Part shown: piece after piece, positions 15,835 through 24,505 of the stretch
Layout: the number at the start of each line of letters is the position of its first letter
Position numbering within the stretch: the stretch's first letter is position 1
Source of the DNA: Candidatus Limnocylindrales bacterium
GTDB taxonomy: Bacteria > Moduliflexota > Moduliflexia > Moduliflexales > JAUQPW01
Reading direction: 5' to 3'
DNA: 64,000 nt
Assembly (NCBI GenBank): GCA_035559535.1
Contig: DATMBG010000026.1
Coordinates: 62,001 to 126,000, forward strand
The notes under the pieces: model-generated
Told to the model about the DNA's origin: nothing
Databases searched by the model: none
Seen by the model: the letters and a program-made list of their open reading frames with translations, nothing else
Translations under genes and position numbers: made by a program

Positions 15835-16724
15835 GATTTGATCCCTTTGATCCACAAATGCCAGCCATATCGGGAAGCTATTTTCTTTTTCATGTTCGCC
15901 GAAAGAAGACTTCGGAGGATCGGAAAATGCCGTTCATTCAAAAAATGTTTTGAGAAACTTAGATGTTTAAACCCTGAAAACAGTTCTGCCGCTTCGGATT
16001 GGCTGAAGACTGAAGAAAATACATTATCAGGACCATCGGTAGCCTTATGAATAAAATTCTCCATTTTCAGATAAGCCAGGCCGTCTTGCAGGAGATAACA
16101 GCGATGTTTTTCCAATCTTTCCATGTCTTCATGGGTCAATTTCGCCACCAGCCTGGACATGCCCGGGAAGAATAAAAGAAAAATCCCCAGCCGCCGGATG
16201 AATCGAATGGATATCTGATAATTTATGGAATTTCGATGGTACAGCATAACGACCACCAGACCCCCTTCCCGTAAAACCCGATGAATTTCACGGATAATAG
16301 TTCTGATACAGGGTGAATGATGCAGGACCCCATGGGAAAAAACAATATCAAACGATTCATCCGGGAAATCTAACCTTTCCGCATCCATGACCTGCAGGCT
16401 TTCGTAGGGAAGAGAGAATAATTCACATCGCAGCCTCACCCGGGTAACACTTTCTTGGGTCAGATCGATTCCATTATAAATAGCTCCGGCTTCAATAATT
16501 TTCTGGGCCTCAGCACCCTGGCCCATACCTATTTCCAAAACGCGCTTCCCTTTAAAATTGATTTTTTCTATTTCCTCTAAAATATGCGGTTCGTGGTTAT
16601 ATCTGAAACGATCGTAACGGATAAAAAAATCCTTCCACTCGGAAACGGGGACAAAGTTGCTTCCAACGGGATGTTTTTCCCAGAATTGGGCAATCTGCTC
16701 AGAGGTAAACTTTCCGGTATTCAT
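15822..16724 (-). CDS. Class I SAM-dependent methyltransferase
   Basis: 300 residues. The SAM motif VLEIGMGQGAEAQ lies at about 70-82, the acidic motif in YNGIDLTQESV follows, then MDAERLDFPDESFDIVFSHGVLHHSP, a classical Methyltransf_11 block. The N-terminal region (AQFWEKHPVGSNFVP) resembles capsule and LPS methyltransferases with a WxxHP pattern. The C-terminal third contains LRSLLSANMKKKIASRYGWHLWIK, a tail common in this subgroup. It is the first of a coupled trio with the two-domain oxidoreductase and the toroid protein. A 20-base hairpin lies between it and the upstream AsnB gene. The acceptor is unknown. Confidence 0.87.
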   Translation of the reverse strand: MNTGKFTSEQIAQFWEKHPVGSNFVPVSEWKDFFIRYDRFRYNHEPHILEEIEKINFKGKRVLEIGMGQGAEAQKIIEAGAIYNGIDLTQESVTRVRLRCELFSLPYESLQVMDAERLDFPDESFDIVFSHGVLHHSPCIRTIIREIHRVLREGGLVVVMLYHRNSINYQISIRFIRRLGIFLLFFPGMSRLVAKLTHEDMERLEKHRCYLLQDGLAYLKMENFIHKATDGPDNVFSSVFSQSEAAELFSGFKHLSFSKHFLNERHFPILRSLLSANMKKKIASRYGWHLWIKGIKSCSR

Positions 16725-16729
16725 CGATT

Positions 16730-16749
16730 GTCAAACGGGGACGTTTGAC
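16730..16749. repeat. GTCAAACG-GGGA-CGTTTGAC hairpin repeat
   Basis: A perfect 8-base stem with a 4-base loop in the gap between AsnB and the methyltransferase. Relatives are at 5997-6015, 59988-60007, 60513-60533 and 62461-62476. No T-run follows, so it is unlikely to be a strong intrinsic terminator. Confidence 0.7.
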
Positions 16750-16753
16750 CTAC

Positions 16754-18646
16754 CTATTTCCCAAAAAAGATTCGAAACCAAACCTCACAGGTAAGCAAAG
16801 TCCATAAAATATGGGCGTTGTCTTCTAACCCGCTCCGGTCTTTTTCAATCAATTCAGAAACATAGCCGGGATTATAAAGCCCTCGGGCTTTTAAGGACTC
16901 TTCTGAAAGCAACTCTCCCACCATGGTTGAAAGAGGGCCACGAATCCAGGAACGGAGAGGCGAGCCGAAGGGTGCCTTGGGACGATACACAATATGTCTG
17001 GGTAAATACTTTTCGGCCACTTTTTTCAGTAAATATTTTTGTGTATACCCCCGAATCCTGTATTTCGGTGGAAGAGAAAACATAAACTCTACGATCCGGT
17101 GGTCTGTTAAGGGGGGACGACTTTCTATACCGGCTGCCATGGTTGCTTTATCGGAATAGGTTAAATTGTGCTCAGGTAAAAAGACTTTGGTATCATTCAG
17201 ACACATCTTTGTAAGGTAGGAAATCCCTTTAAGATTAAAAACCTCTTTTTGGGATTGATAAAAGTAAGTCTCTTCATAGCGAGGGCCGTTTAGAAAAAGT
17301 TTCTGATATTCTCCTCGAGAAAGGGATAAATCCGAAGTGAGGTACCGTTCCATTTGTGGGAGCGAGGCGAAGGAGAAAAAACGTTTAGACCAGCGGAGTG
17401 TTTTTAATCCCCGGGTCGAGGTTGCCACTGGGATATGATCAAAGATTTTTTCAATCCAGGTTCTCAGAATGCCGGGTACTAGGCTTTGATAGACGTCTGC
17501 CTGTAAACAGGCCAGTTGCTTTCGATAGCCTCCAAAAATTTCATCTCCTCCCATTCCGTTGAGCAACACCACAATTCCCAGATCCCGTGCAGCTTTTGAG
17601 ATAAGATAGGTATTGATAGCCGCCGGATCTGCCAGAGGTTCGTCTAAATGCCAGACTAATTTGGGAAGTAATTCTGCAAGGTCCGGCTTTATTTCAAATT
17701 CATGGTACCGAAAATCCAGTTGTTCTGCAACCTGTCGGGCATAAATATGATCCTCAACGATTTTCTCGAATTTCTGATCGGCTTCTGAAAACTTTATGGT
17801 AAAGGAGTGAATATCCTGGCGGGTATTCTGTCTCATTCCTGCGCCGATAAGAGAAGAATCTAATCCACCGCTTAAAAAGACGCCGACCGGAACATCTGCT
17901 ATCATCTGGAGACGGACGGCATCTTGAAGAAGCCCATCTAACCGTTCCCATACCTTCCGTTCGGAAACATCCTCATCTTCCAGGGCTTTGATCTCCCAGT
18001 AGGGGGTAATGGTTAATCGGTCATCTTTGAAAACAAGATAGTGGGCGGGTGGGAGTTTGAGGATGTTTTCAAATCCCGTATAGGGGGAAATTTGAAACCG
18101 TGTAGGAGTATGAAGGGCATAATAATCCGGCCTTTTTTCCACCAGAGAGGAAGCCAGGATAGCTTTGATCTCGGAGGCAAAAATGAAGGTTTTATCTTTA
18201 TGGTAATAGTAAAATGGCTTAATCCCCATTCGATCCCGGGCGGCAAATAATTTTCGTGAACGGGTATCATAGATGGCAAAGGCAAACATCCCGTTGAATT
18301 TTTCCAGGCATTTTTCTCCCCAGGCTTCATAGGCTTTCAGAATGACCTCGGTATCACTCTGGGACTTGAACCTGTATCCTTTGTTTAGCAACTCTTTTCT
18401 AATTTCCCGGTAGTTGTAAACCTCCCCGTTGTAGGTAATCCACAGATTACCGGAGTCATTGGACATGGGTTGATGGCCCAGCGGCGAGAGATCCAGAATA
18501 CTTAATCGCCGATGTCCTATTCCGGTTCTGAGATCATCCCACCATTGGATACCTTCATCATCGGGCCCCCGATGTTGCTGGATATAAACCATGCGGCGCA
18601 GGGCCTCGTAATTTCCTCCGTGAATGATACCTGCTATGCCACACAT
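16754..18646 (-). CDS. AsnB-type glutamine-dependent amidotransferase 1
   Basis: 630 residues from the ATG at 18646, chosen because it exposes the catalytic Cys of MCGIAGII after Met removal. An in-frame start 22 codons upstream would bury it. The N-terminal Ntn glutaminase has RGPDDEG and YNGEVYN. The C-terminal ATP-pyrophosphatase domain has the PP-loop FLSGGLDSS followed by GMGGDEIFGGY and a late SDKATMAAGIESRPPL. The family makes asparagine, but members in O-antigen loci (for example WbpS or Francisella WbtH) are assigned amide formation on uronic acids. It overlaps the Wzy-GT4 stop by 13 bases. Three paralogues lie at 24506, 40622 and 49562. Confidence 0.92.
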   Translation of the reverse strand: MCGIAGIIHGGNYEALRRMVYIQQHRGPDDEGIQWWDDLRTGIGHRRLSILDLSPLGHQPMSNDSGNLWITYNGEVYNYREIRKELLNKGYRFKSQSDTEVILKAYEAWGEKCLEKFNGMFAFAIYDTRSRKLFAARDRMGIKPFYYYHKDKTFIFASEIKAILASSLVEKRPDYYALHTPTRFQISPYTGFENILKLPPAHYLVFKDDRLTITPYWEIKALEDEDVSERKVWERLDGLLQDAVRLQMIADVPVGVFLSGGLDSSLIGAGMRQNTRQDIHSFTIKFSEADQKFEKIVEDHIYARQVAEQLDFRYHEFEIKPDLAELLPKLVWHLDEPLADPAAINTYLISKAARDLGIVVLLNGMGGDEIFGGYRKQLACLQADVYQSLVPGILRTWIEKIFDHIPVATSTRGLKTLRWSKRFFSFASLPQMERYLTSDLSLSRGEYQKLFLNGPRYEETYFYQSQKEVFNLKGISYLTKMCLNDTKVFLPEHNLTYSDKATMAAGIESRPPLTDHRIVEFMFSLPPKYRIRGYTQKYLLKKVAEKYLPRHIVYRPKAPFGSPLRSWIRGPLSTMVGELLSEESLKARGLYNPGYVSELIEKDRSGLEDNAHILWTLLTCEVWFRIFFGK

Positions 18647-21126
18647 ACGGGATCTAAGACGGTTTTGAAGATCTGGATTGCCTTTTCCAGAATACGCCGG
18701 GGGGTGTAACACGCCTCGTATCTTTTTCTTCCGGCCTTTCCCATTTGGGTGAGAAGTTTCGGGTTCTTCAGGAGAAACAAAATAGCTTCTGCAAGTTTTT
18801 CCGGATTTTGCTTTTCTACCAGAATCCCCGTAACCCCATCGATGACCGTTTCATCAATAACCCCCACGTTTTTTGTGGAAATAACTGGACAGCCTGCGGC
18901 CATGGCCTCAAGAATTACTAAAGGCTGTCCTTCGTACCAACTGGGGAACACAAATAAATCTGTGTCGTTAAGCAGGCGGAATTTGTCCTCCGCTGCTGTT
19001 ATTTGACCTAAGTATACCACGGCTCCCTTTAAAGCCTTTACAGACTCATCAAATTTACGTTGAATGGTTTCACACCTCAGGGAGGTAAAGGGATCATCTA
19101 CAAACTTTCCAGCTACTTGTAAGATAAATTCTCCCGGCGCTTTTTCATTTACCATTTTAATGGCCTCAAGTAAATCGAATATTCCCCTCGATTCGTATAA
19201 GTTTCCCAAGTAAGTCAGGACTTTTTGCTGTTTATGATCGTGTTTCTGAAAATTTTGACTATCCTGAAAGACAACAAAGTTAGGAAGTACAAAGATTCTA
19301 TCAGGAGGTAGCCATCCCTCGAAAATCCATCGTAATTTATCTCCCAGGACGATGGCCCCATCGCAGGCCCTTAGGGTCACATCAATGAATTTTTTAATAT
19401 ATCCGGGAGATTGATCGTAGAAGTTACGGAAATAACTTCCATGGAGATGGATTACTAGCCGGGTTTTAAACATTTTTCCCAGGAGTATAAAAAGCCCATC
19501 TCGTAAGTAAGCGAGGGTATTTTGGGCTATAGGAATATAAATAATCTCCGGTTTATATTTTATACAAAAATAAGCTTCCTGGACTAGGGAACTAAAGGCG
19601 GTAAAGAGATTTTTAAAATCCAATTTTCCCAGGTTATTAAGGTCATTTCTTTTATCCGATGTTTCCACGTGGAGAACTTCAAGTGCCGGACAGGTCGCCA
19701 GGGTTTCTAAAAAATCTTTAAAATAAATATTGGAGCCATGATAAGGTGGTGGGGTTGACCCGATTAATAAAATTTTCATCTTTTTAGAACCTTCAGCCCC
19801 CGAGTCTATGCCGACACTTTGATCACCGATTTGCATTTTTTCCCGTTTCTTAAGCGATTTTAATTTGTATACCATTCCCGCAAAAAACCACATAAAAAAT
19901 CCATAATAGGGATTCTCTAATACAACGTTGAAAAAAGCAAATACGGTCATGGCTAAAAGGGACATGCCGGCTACTATTATGAACGGATCCTTTTCTTTCA
20001 AACTTATCCTGAGGGCCTGTCCAAAAAAGAGGACTATAAAAAATAGACCCAGGAAGCCCGTTTTGTACAAAACTGCAATAAAGCTATTATGGAATCCAAT
20101 AACCGCTGCCGTCAACAGGTTCCCCGGTTTATCTGCTAACTCCAGTGGAGTGAGGGAAAACCCTTTACCCCACAATAAGTCGCCGGAATTTGTAGAAATG
20201 TCTGATAAAACCTTTTGCCAATAGGCCAGCCTTCCGGCGGCATTGGGATCATCCTTTGGGGTAAAAACAGAATACAGTCGATTATATATGGCCGACACAC
20301 CCGTCAATCCGGTCTTGCCAAAATAACCAGCAGAAAGGATAAGCATTATGCTCCCCAAGCCCCCCAGGACTATGATCCTGGGAAGTCCTTTCAAAAAACG
20401 TACAGGTCTTGTTAAGACAAACATTACAGGCGTAACGGCAAAGGCTATTATAGCAGATCGATGAAAATAAAAGAGTAGTACCCAACAGAGACAGAGGATT
20501 AGCCAGATAAGGGGTCTGATCGGAGTTCGTCTTCGGCTTAAAATTTCTGAGAGAGCCCAGGAGAAAACAAAAAAGTAAACTCCAAAATTCCCAAGCCCAA
20601 GGTAGTAAATACCCGGGGTAGAAGTTATAGACCCAAAATGGATGCCGGATATACTGGTCGGTAGGTTTATAAGGGTAAGAATCCAACTGAATAGAACGGA
20701 CAATTTGGCCACCTGGATAATCTTTTTAACATCCTTGCTCGACTTTAGAAAGTCACAGGTGACAAAGGCCAGGAGGATATAGAAAAACATCGTAGAATAT
20801 CTCAAAGCAAAAGCATCTGGCTTTCTCACGAGATTTAGAATTCCCAGGGCCAGAATTCCGGAAACAACCGTAACCGAGAAAGGATAGACTAAAAACTTTT
20901 CTCCCCTGAGGGCCTGGGAAACCTTATAAAGGAACCATATGAAAATAAGAAGCTCGGTTGGAAGAAGAGGAATACTTCCGGGAACCAGGACATATTTAGC
21001 GAAAGTCGAACTCAACACACTGAGCAAAATAAAATAAAGCAAGAAAGAAACCCGGAAAATGGTACTCAAAGCAGTAAATAAGAGGACATAAAGTCCAGAG
21101 CTGATCGAAGATGATTTACCGATCAT
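18634..21126 (-). CDS. Fusion of Wzy/O-antigen-ligase-like membrane protein with GT4 glycosyltransferase
   Basis: 830 residues in one uninterrupted frame. Residues 1-425 have about eleven membrane segments and an O-antigen ligase/polymerase signature: WLILCLCWVLLFYFHRSAI, the large periplasmic loop around 275-345, and GFHNSFIAVLYKTGFLG (344-360). Residues about 426-449 are a polar linker. From Met450 (KILLIGSTPPPYHGSN) comes a complete cytoplasmic GT4 enzyme with VLTYLGNLYESRGIFDLLEA and the E-x7-E block YEGQPLVILEAMAAGCPVIS. An internal ATG at 19779 lacks a good ribosome-binding site, so a true fusion is favoured. Topology would require the last membrane segment to leave the GT4 domain in the cytoplasm. 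It overlaps the next and previous genes by 13 and 4 bases. No comparable fusion is familiar to me. Confidence 0.85.
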   Translation of the reverse strand: MIGKSSSISSGLYVLLFTALSTIFRVSFLLYFILLSVLSSTFAKYVLVPGSIPLLPTELLIFIWFLYKVSQALRGEKFLVYPFSVTVVSGILALGILNLVRKPDAFALRYSTMFFYILLAFVTCDFLKSSKDVKKIIQVAKLSVLFSWILTLINLPTSISGIHFGSITSTPGIYYLGLGNFGVYFFVFSWALSEILSRRRTPIRPLIWLILCLCWVLLFYFHRSAIIAFAVTPVMFVLTRPVRFLKGLPRIIVLGGLGSIMLILSAGYFGKTGLTGVSAIYNRLYSVFTPKDDPNAAGRLAYWQKVLSDISTNSGDLLWGKGFSLTPLELADKPGNLLTAAVIGFHNSFIAVLYKTGFLGLFFIVLFFGQALRISLKEKDPFIIVAGMSLLAMTVFAFFNVVLENPYYGFFMWFFAGMVYKLKSLKKREKMQIGDQSVGIDSGAEGSKKMKILLIGSTPPPYHGSNIYFKDFLETLATCPALEVLHVETSDKRNDLNNLGKLDFKNLFTAFSSLVQEAYFCIKYKPEIIYIPIAQNTLAYLRDGLFILLGKMFKTRLVIHLHGSYFRNFYDQSPGYIKKFIDVTLRACDGAIVLGDKLRWIFEGWLPPDRIFVLPNFVVFQDSQNFQKHDHKQQKVLTYLGNLYESRGIFDLLEAIKMVNEKAPGEFILQVAGKFVDDPFTSLRCETIQRKFDESVKALKGAVVYLGQITAAEDKFRLLNDTDLFVFPSWYEGQPLVILEAMAAGCPVISTKNVGVIDETVIDGVTGILVEKQNPEKLAEAILFLLKNPKLLTQMGKAGRKRYEACYTPRRILEKAIQIFKTVLDPVCVA

Positions 21127-22199
21127 AGGGATATTCCCAAGACTTTACGGAAAAACAAAAGTTTTTCCCTTTCTTTAAGGCCCACATCCAGGTGGGTTAT
21201 CTCCTGGCGGGGGACCCTTTGACCTTTCCAGGTATTTACGAATTGCTCTATAGCAGAGACCTGTTCTCTGGCCCCTTGAGGGGTATTGGGTAGACGGAGC
21301 AGATAAGGTACAGGTTGTGGAAAGTCCGTATCCTGATAGCCGATGATGGCCGGAATTCCATAAGCCAGGTATTCCCGGACCTTGAGGGGAGAGGCTTCAT
21401 CCATCTTTTTTCGATACAGGGCTAAAGTTCCTATGGCTATATCGGATTGAGCCAGGATTTTCTCATACCGGGTACGGTTTAACAGACCATGTGCCGATAG
21501 ATTGGGAAGCGATTTCCCCCGTAAATCAGGATCGGAGGCTTCCACACCGATTAAATCAAAATGCCAGGAGGTGAAGTGACCGGCCAGCCAGAAGATTTGG
21601 TCAATCCCATGCCAGGAGTGTCCGGGAGAACCTAAAAAAACAAGCCTGGGATTGGGATTTTTGGGAACAGGAAGCGGAGAATAGCGGGAAAGATCGATCC
21701 CGTTTGCGACTACCACCATGGGCTTTCGGTAGGGGCTCAGTCTCTCCGCAATTTCATGGGAAACACAAACCAAACCACAGGCTTTTCTTAAGATCCGGTC
21801 TCGGGTTAAAAGATGATAGAGATATCTAAACCTGGAATAGCGGGTACGGGCCTCTGCAAGATCATCGGTATTCATCTCCAGAAAAGTGGGAACAGAGGCC
21901 ATGAGCCGTTCCAGGGAAGGATAATAGGTGCTAAAGCGCAGATACGTCAGGTCGGGTTTCCAGGCAAGGATATGCTGGACGATCTCATGGGCCTTAAGAA
22001 ACCGGCTGAGAAGGGTACCCCTGGAAACCACTTCCATGGAAAGCCGGTTTAAGTCTTCCCAGATTTGGGAGCCCGGTGAGAGGGCAAAGAGTTTCACTTC
22101 ATTTCCCTCCCGGATCCAAACCTCTATCTGGTCCAGGATTTTCTTCAGAATGCCGCTTTCCCGGCTTAAATCCCAATGGATGAGATAAGCAATTTTCAT
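21123..22199 (-). CDS. GT4 family glycosyltransferase
   Basis: 358 residues, GT-B fold. The N-terminal domain starts KIAYLIHWDLSRESGILKKI. The middle has ACGLVCVSHEIAERLSPYRKP and VVANGIDLSRYSP, the usual donor-site neighbourhood. The C-terminal domain has RLVFLGSPGHSWHGIDQI and the EASPLKVREYLAYGIPAIIG block, which holds the E-x7-E-like acidic pair. Overlapping ATGA junctions join it to both neighbours, so the genes at 18634, 21123 and 22196 are likely translated as one coupled series. Donor and linkage cannot be predicted from sequence. The repeat-unit assembly site at the cytoplasmic membrane is the expected location. Confidence 0.88.
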   Translation of the reverse strand: MKIAYLIHWDLSRESGILKKILDQIEVWIREGNEVKLFALSPGSQIWEDLNRLSMEVVSRGTLLSRFLKAHEIVQHILAWKPDLTYLRFSTYYPSLERLMASVPTFLEMNTDDLAEARTRYSRFRYLYHLLTRDRILRKACGLVCVSHEIAERLSPYRKPMVVVANGIDLSRYSPLPVPKNPNPRLVFLGSPGHSWHGIDQIFWLAGHFTSWHFDLIGVEASDPDLRGKSLPNLSAHGLLNRTRYEKILAQSDIAIGTLALYRKKMDEASPLKVREYLAYGIPAIIGYQDTDFPQPVPYLLRLPNTPQGAREQVSAIEQFVNTWKGQRVPRQEITHLDVGLKEREKLLFFRKVLGISL

Positions 22200-23383
22200 C
22201 GGCGGGTTTCTCCTAAAAGCTGTTGATATAACTCAACCACTTTACCCATCTCTGTATCGGCGTTGAGCTGCCTGGCCACCTCCCGTGCAGCCTGTTGCAT
22301 AGCCATTAATTGGTTTATGTTCAGTTGATTCAACATATGGGCTACATCGGAAGGATTAAAGGTCGGCGCCACACAACCAAAGCCATATTGACGAACCAGT
22401 TCGGCCATGGAGGGTGACGGTCCAATACATACTGCCAGACCTGCTACGATAAAGTCAAAAAATTTATTAGGAAGGGCTGCGCTATTATTGAAATTACCGG
22501 GCTCAAGGAGATAGAAACCCATATCATACTCCGAGATTCGTTCCACAACTTCTCCAGGGGCCACCGGATTATGGAAAAAGACCCGACCTGGAGCCACCTC
22601 ATCGGCCAGCTTTTTGAGATATTGCAAATAAGAGGGATCATTATCCATAAGCATAAAATGCAGACTATACCGTCGATCACACCAAGCTAATGTTTCTATC
22701 ATCCTCTCCAACCGTCGATCTCGTATCGAAGAACCATGGTGGATTAATCGAATGTCATCGGGATTTAATTTCTTAGGTGCCACATCTACATACTCCGGCG
22801 CGTTGAGTACCACCAGGGGATTTAAATTAAATTCTTGCCGGTATCTCTTTGCAAGAAGCGGAGCTACGGTCGTCGAAGCGTCTATCCAGTGGGCATATCT
22901 GTGCAGAATATAACGGATAGCCGGTGAATAAAGCAATCGCCAGTATCGGCGATCTTCAAACTCAAGGGGTCCATACTCATGGGCATCAAACACCAGTCTG
23001 GCCTGATGTCTTCTGGCTGCCTCAGCAGCTACCGGCAGGGCTTCCCAATCATTGGCATGAAAGGCATCACCTGGACTTGCCATGGCATGTTCAAGCGCCT
23101 GCCTGTGATGTAGTCTTCTCCAGTACCAATAATCATAGAAAGAGGGTCGCAATCTTCCCAATAGCATCAGTAAAATCAGTTCACTAAACTTCTGGGTCAG
23201 GGTGAGGGGTTTTCTAACCACAGATATCCACTTAATGCCTTGTTTATCCTTCCAGTCCGGATGAGGCGGGCCGTAGCCGATAACGGTTAAGTCGTACACC
23301 CGGGAAAGATATTTAATCTGCCTCAGCACCCGTCCATCCCGGTAGATAGGCGAAAAAGAGATAATACAGACGGATTTTTTCAT
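22196..23383 (-). CDS. GT4 family glycosyltransferase
   Basis: 395 residues. The N-terminus KKSVCIISFSPIYRDGRVLRQIK resembles GT4 enzymes that begin with a P/R-D-x-R-V-x-R motif. GDAFHANDWEALPVAAEAAR and LVFDAHEYGPLEFEDR follow. The C-terminal domain has DIRLIHHGSSIRDRRLERMI and NFNNSAALPNKFFDFIVAGL, where the usual acidic E-x7-E is replaced by an N/D-containing version. That replacement is common in this subgroup. The gene lies 14 bases downstream of the epimerase gene. Substrates are unknown. Confidence 0.86.
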   Translation of the reverse strand: MKKSVCIISFSPIYRDGRVLRQIKYLSRVYDLTVIGYGPPHPDWKDKQGIKWISVVRKPLTLTQKFSELILLMLLGRLRPSFYDYWYWRRLHHRQALEHAMASPGDAFHANDWEALPVAAEAARRHQARLVFDAHEYGPLEFEDRRYWRLLYSPAIRYILHRYAHWIDASTTVAPLLAKRYRQEFNLNPLVVLNAPEYVDVAPKKLNPDDIRLIHHGSSIRDRRLERMIETLAWCDRRYSLHFMLMDNDPSYLQYLKKLADEVAPGRVFFHNPVAPGEVVERISEYDMGFYLLEPGNFNNSAALPNKFFDFIVAGLAVCIGPSPSMAELVRQYGFGCVAPTFNPSDVAHMLNQLNINQLMAMQQAAREVARQLNADTEMGKVVELYQQLLGETRR

Positions 23384-23397
23384 CTTTTACAAAGCAT

Positions 23398-24495
23398 TCA
23401 GGAGGCCTTTAACAGTTCCGAAATGATTAATCCGGCAGCCTTTCCATCGCCATAAAGCCCCACAGGATAAGGTAATTCCCTTGGGGAGGTTAGTACCGTC
23501 TTGATACTTTCAGCTATCAGTTGGGCACTCACAGGAGGAACCAGTTGATTCCAGCCTAAATTTACCAATTCCACCCATTCGGTTTCCTCTCGTAAGGTTA
23601 TGCAGGGAACCCGATAGAAGAAGGCTTCCTTTTGGACCCCTCCCGAGTCTGTAACAATTACCCGGGCCTGTTTCTCCAGCAGAACCATATCCAGATATCC
23701 CACCGGTTCCATAAATCGGACAAAACGGGATACTTCTCCCAACAGATCTTCTTGTTGGAGCACGGTACGGGTACGGGGGTGAAGAGGTAAAATGAAGGGG
23801 ATATCCCTGGCCACAGAAACCAACCCCTCAAAAATAGTCCGTAATCGGGCAGGATTATCGGTATTTTCCGCCCGATGGATGGTGCACAGGATATATCCCT
23901 TCGATTCCAGACCCAGTTGTTCCAGAATGCGGCTTTCCTTCTCGGCTTTAGCTCCGTAATAGAGGGCTGCATCGTACATGACGTCTCCGACCAGACGGAT
24001 TTTATTTTCAGAAATTCCTTCCCGGTGTAGATTGTTCACCGCAGTCTGGGTTGGAGCGAAAAGCAAATCAGAAGCATGATCGGTCAGAACCCGATTGATT
24101 TCCTCCGGCATCCGCCGATTGAACGAACGTAGACCTGCCTCTACATGGGCTACCGGAATATGGAGTTTGACAGCGGCCAGGGCTCCGGCCAGTGTAGAGT
24201 TGGTATCGCCATAAACCAATACCCATTGAGGTTTTTCCTTGAGCAAAACCTGCTCAATCTCTTCCAGCATTCGTCCAGTTTGGAATCCATGGGTTCCCGA
24301 ACCTATTCCGAGGTGATAATCCGGTTGAGGAATTTCCAGTTCCTCAAAAAATATCCTGGACAGATTATCATCATAATGCTGGTCTGTATGAACCAATATC
24401 TCCTTTATTCCCTGGGTGGTACCTGTGATTCGAGAGATGGTTGCTGCTTTAATAAACTGAGGTCGCGCCCCAACGATGGTTATAATCCGTAGCAC
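23398..24495 (-). CDS. wecB: UDP-N-acetylglucosamine 2-epimerase (non-hydrolysing type)
   Basis: 365 residues from a GTG at 24495, selected because AAGGAGGG lies five bases upstream and the family begins at RIITIVGARPQFIK. ATG codons at 24525 and 24534 would overlap the preceding gene. Catalytic positions known from E. coli WecB are present: Asp in YGDTNSTLAG, Glu in HVEAGLRSFNRRMPEE, and His in TIHRAENTD. GGVQKEAFF and LREETEWVE complete the UDP site. It interconverts UDP-GlcNAc and UDP-ManNAc. Beside the 2,3-diacetamido-uronate genes it could instead act like WbpI on UDP-GlcNAc(3NAc)A. The sequence does not separate these. Confidence 0.9.
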   Translation of the reverse strand: MLRIITIVGARPQFIKAATISRITGTTQGIKEILVHTDQHYDDNLSRIFFEELEIPQPDYHLGIGSGTHGFQTGRMLEEIEQVLLKEKPQWVLVYGDTNSTLAGALAAVKLHIPVAHVEAGLRSFNRRMPEEINRVLTDHASDLLFAPTQTAVNNLHREGISENKIRLVGDVMYDAALYYGAKAEKESRILEQLGLESKGYILCTIHRAENTDNPARLRTIFEGLVSVARDIPFILPLHPRTRTVLQQEDLLGEVSRFVRFMEPVGYLDMVLLEKQARVIVTDSGGVQKEAFFYRVPCITLREETEWVELVNLGWNQLVPPVSAQLIAESIKTVLTSPRELPYPVGLYGDGKAAGLIISELLKAS

Positions 24496-24505
24496 TTTAC
24501 CCTCC

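Noticed and set aside
16754-18646. Reading the AsnB copies as housekeeping asparagine synthetases
   Set aside because: Possible for one copy, but four copies interleaved with glycosyltransferases make a glycan role more likely; left as family-level calls without the asnB symbol.
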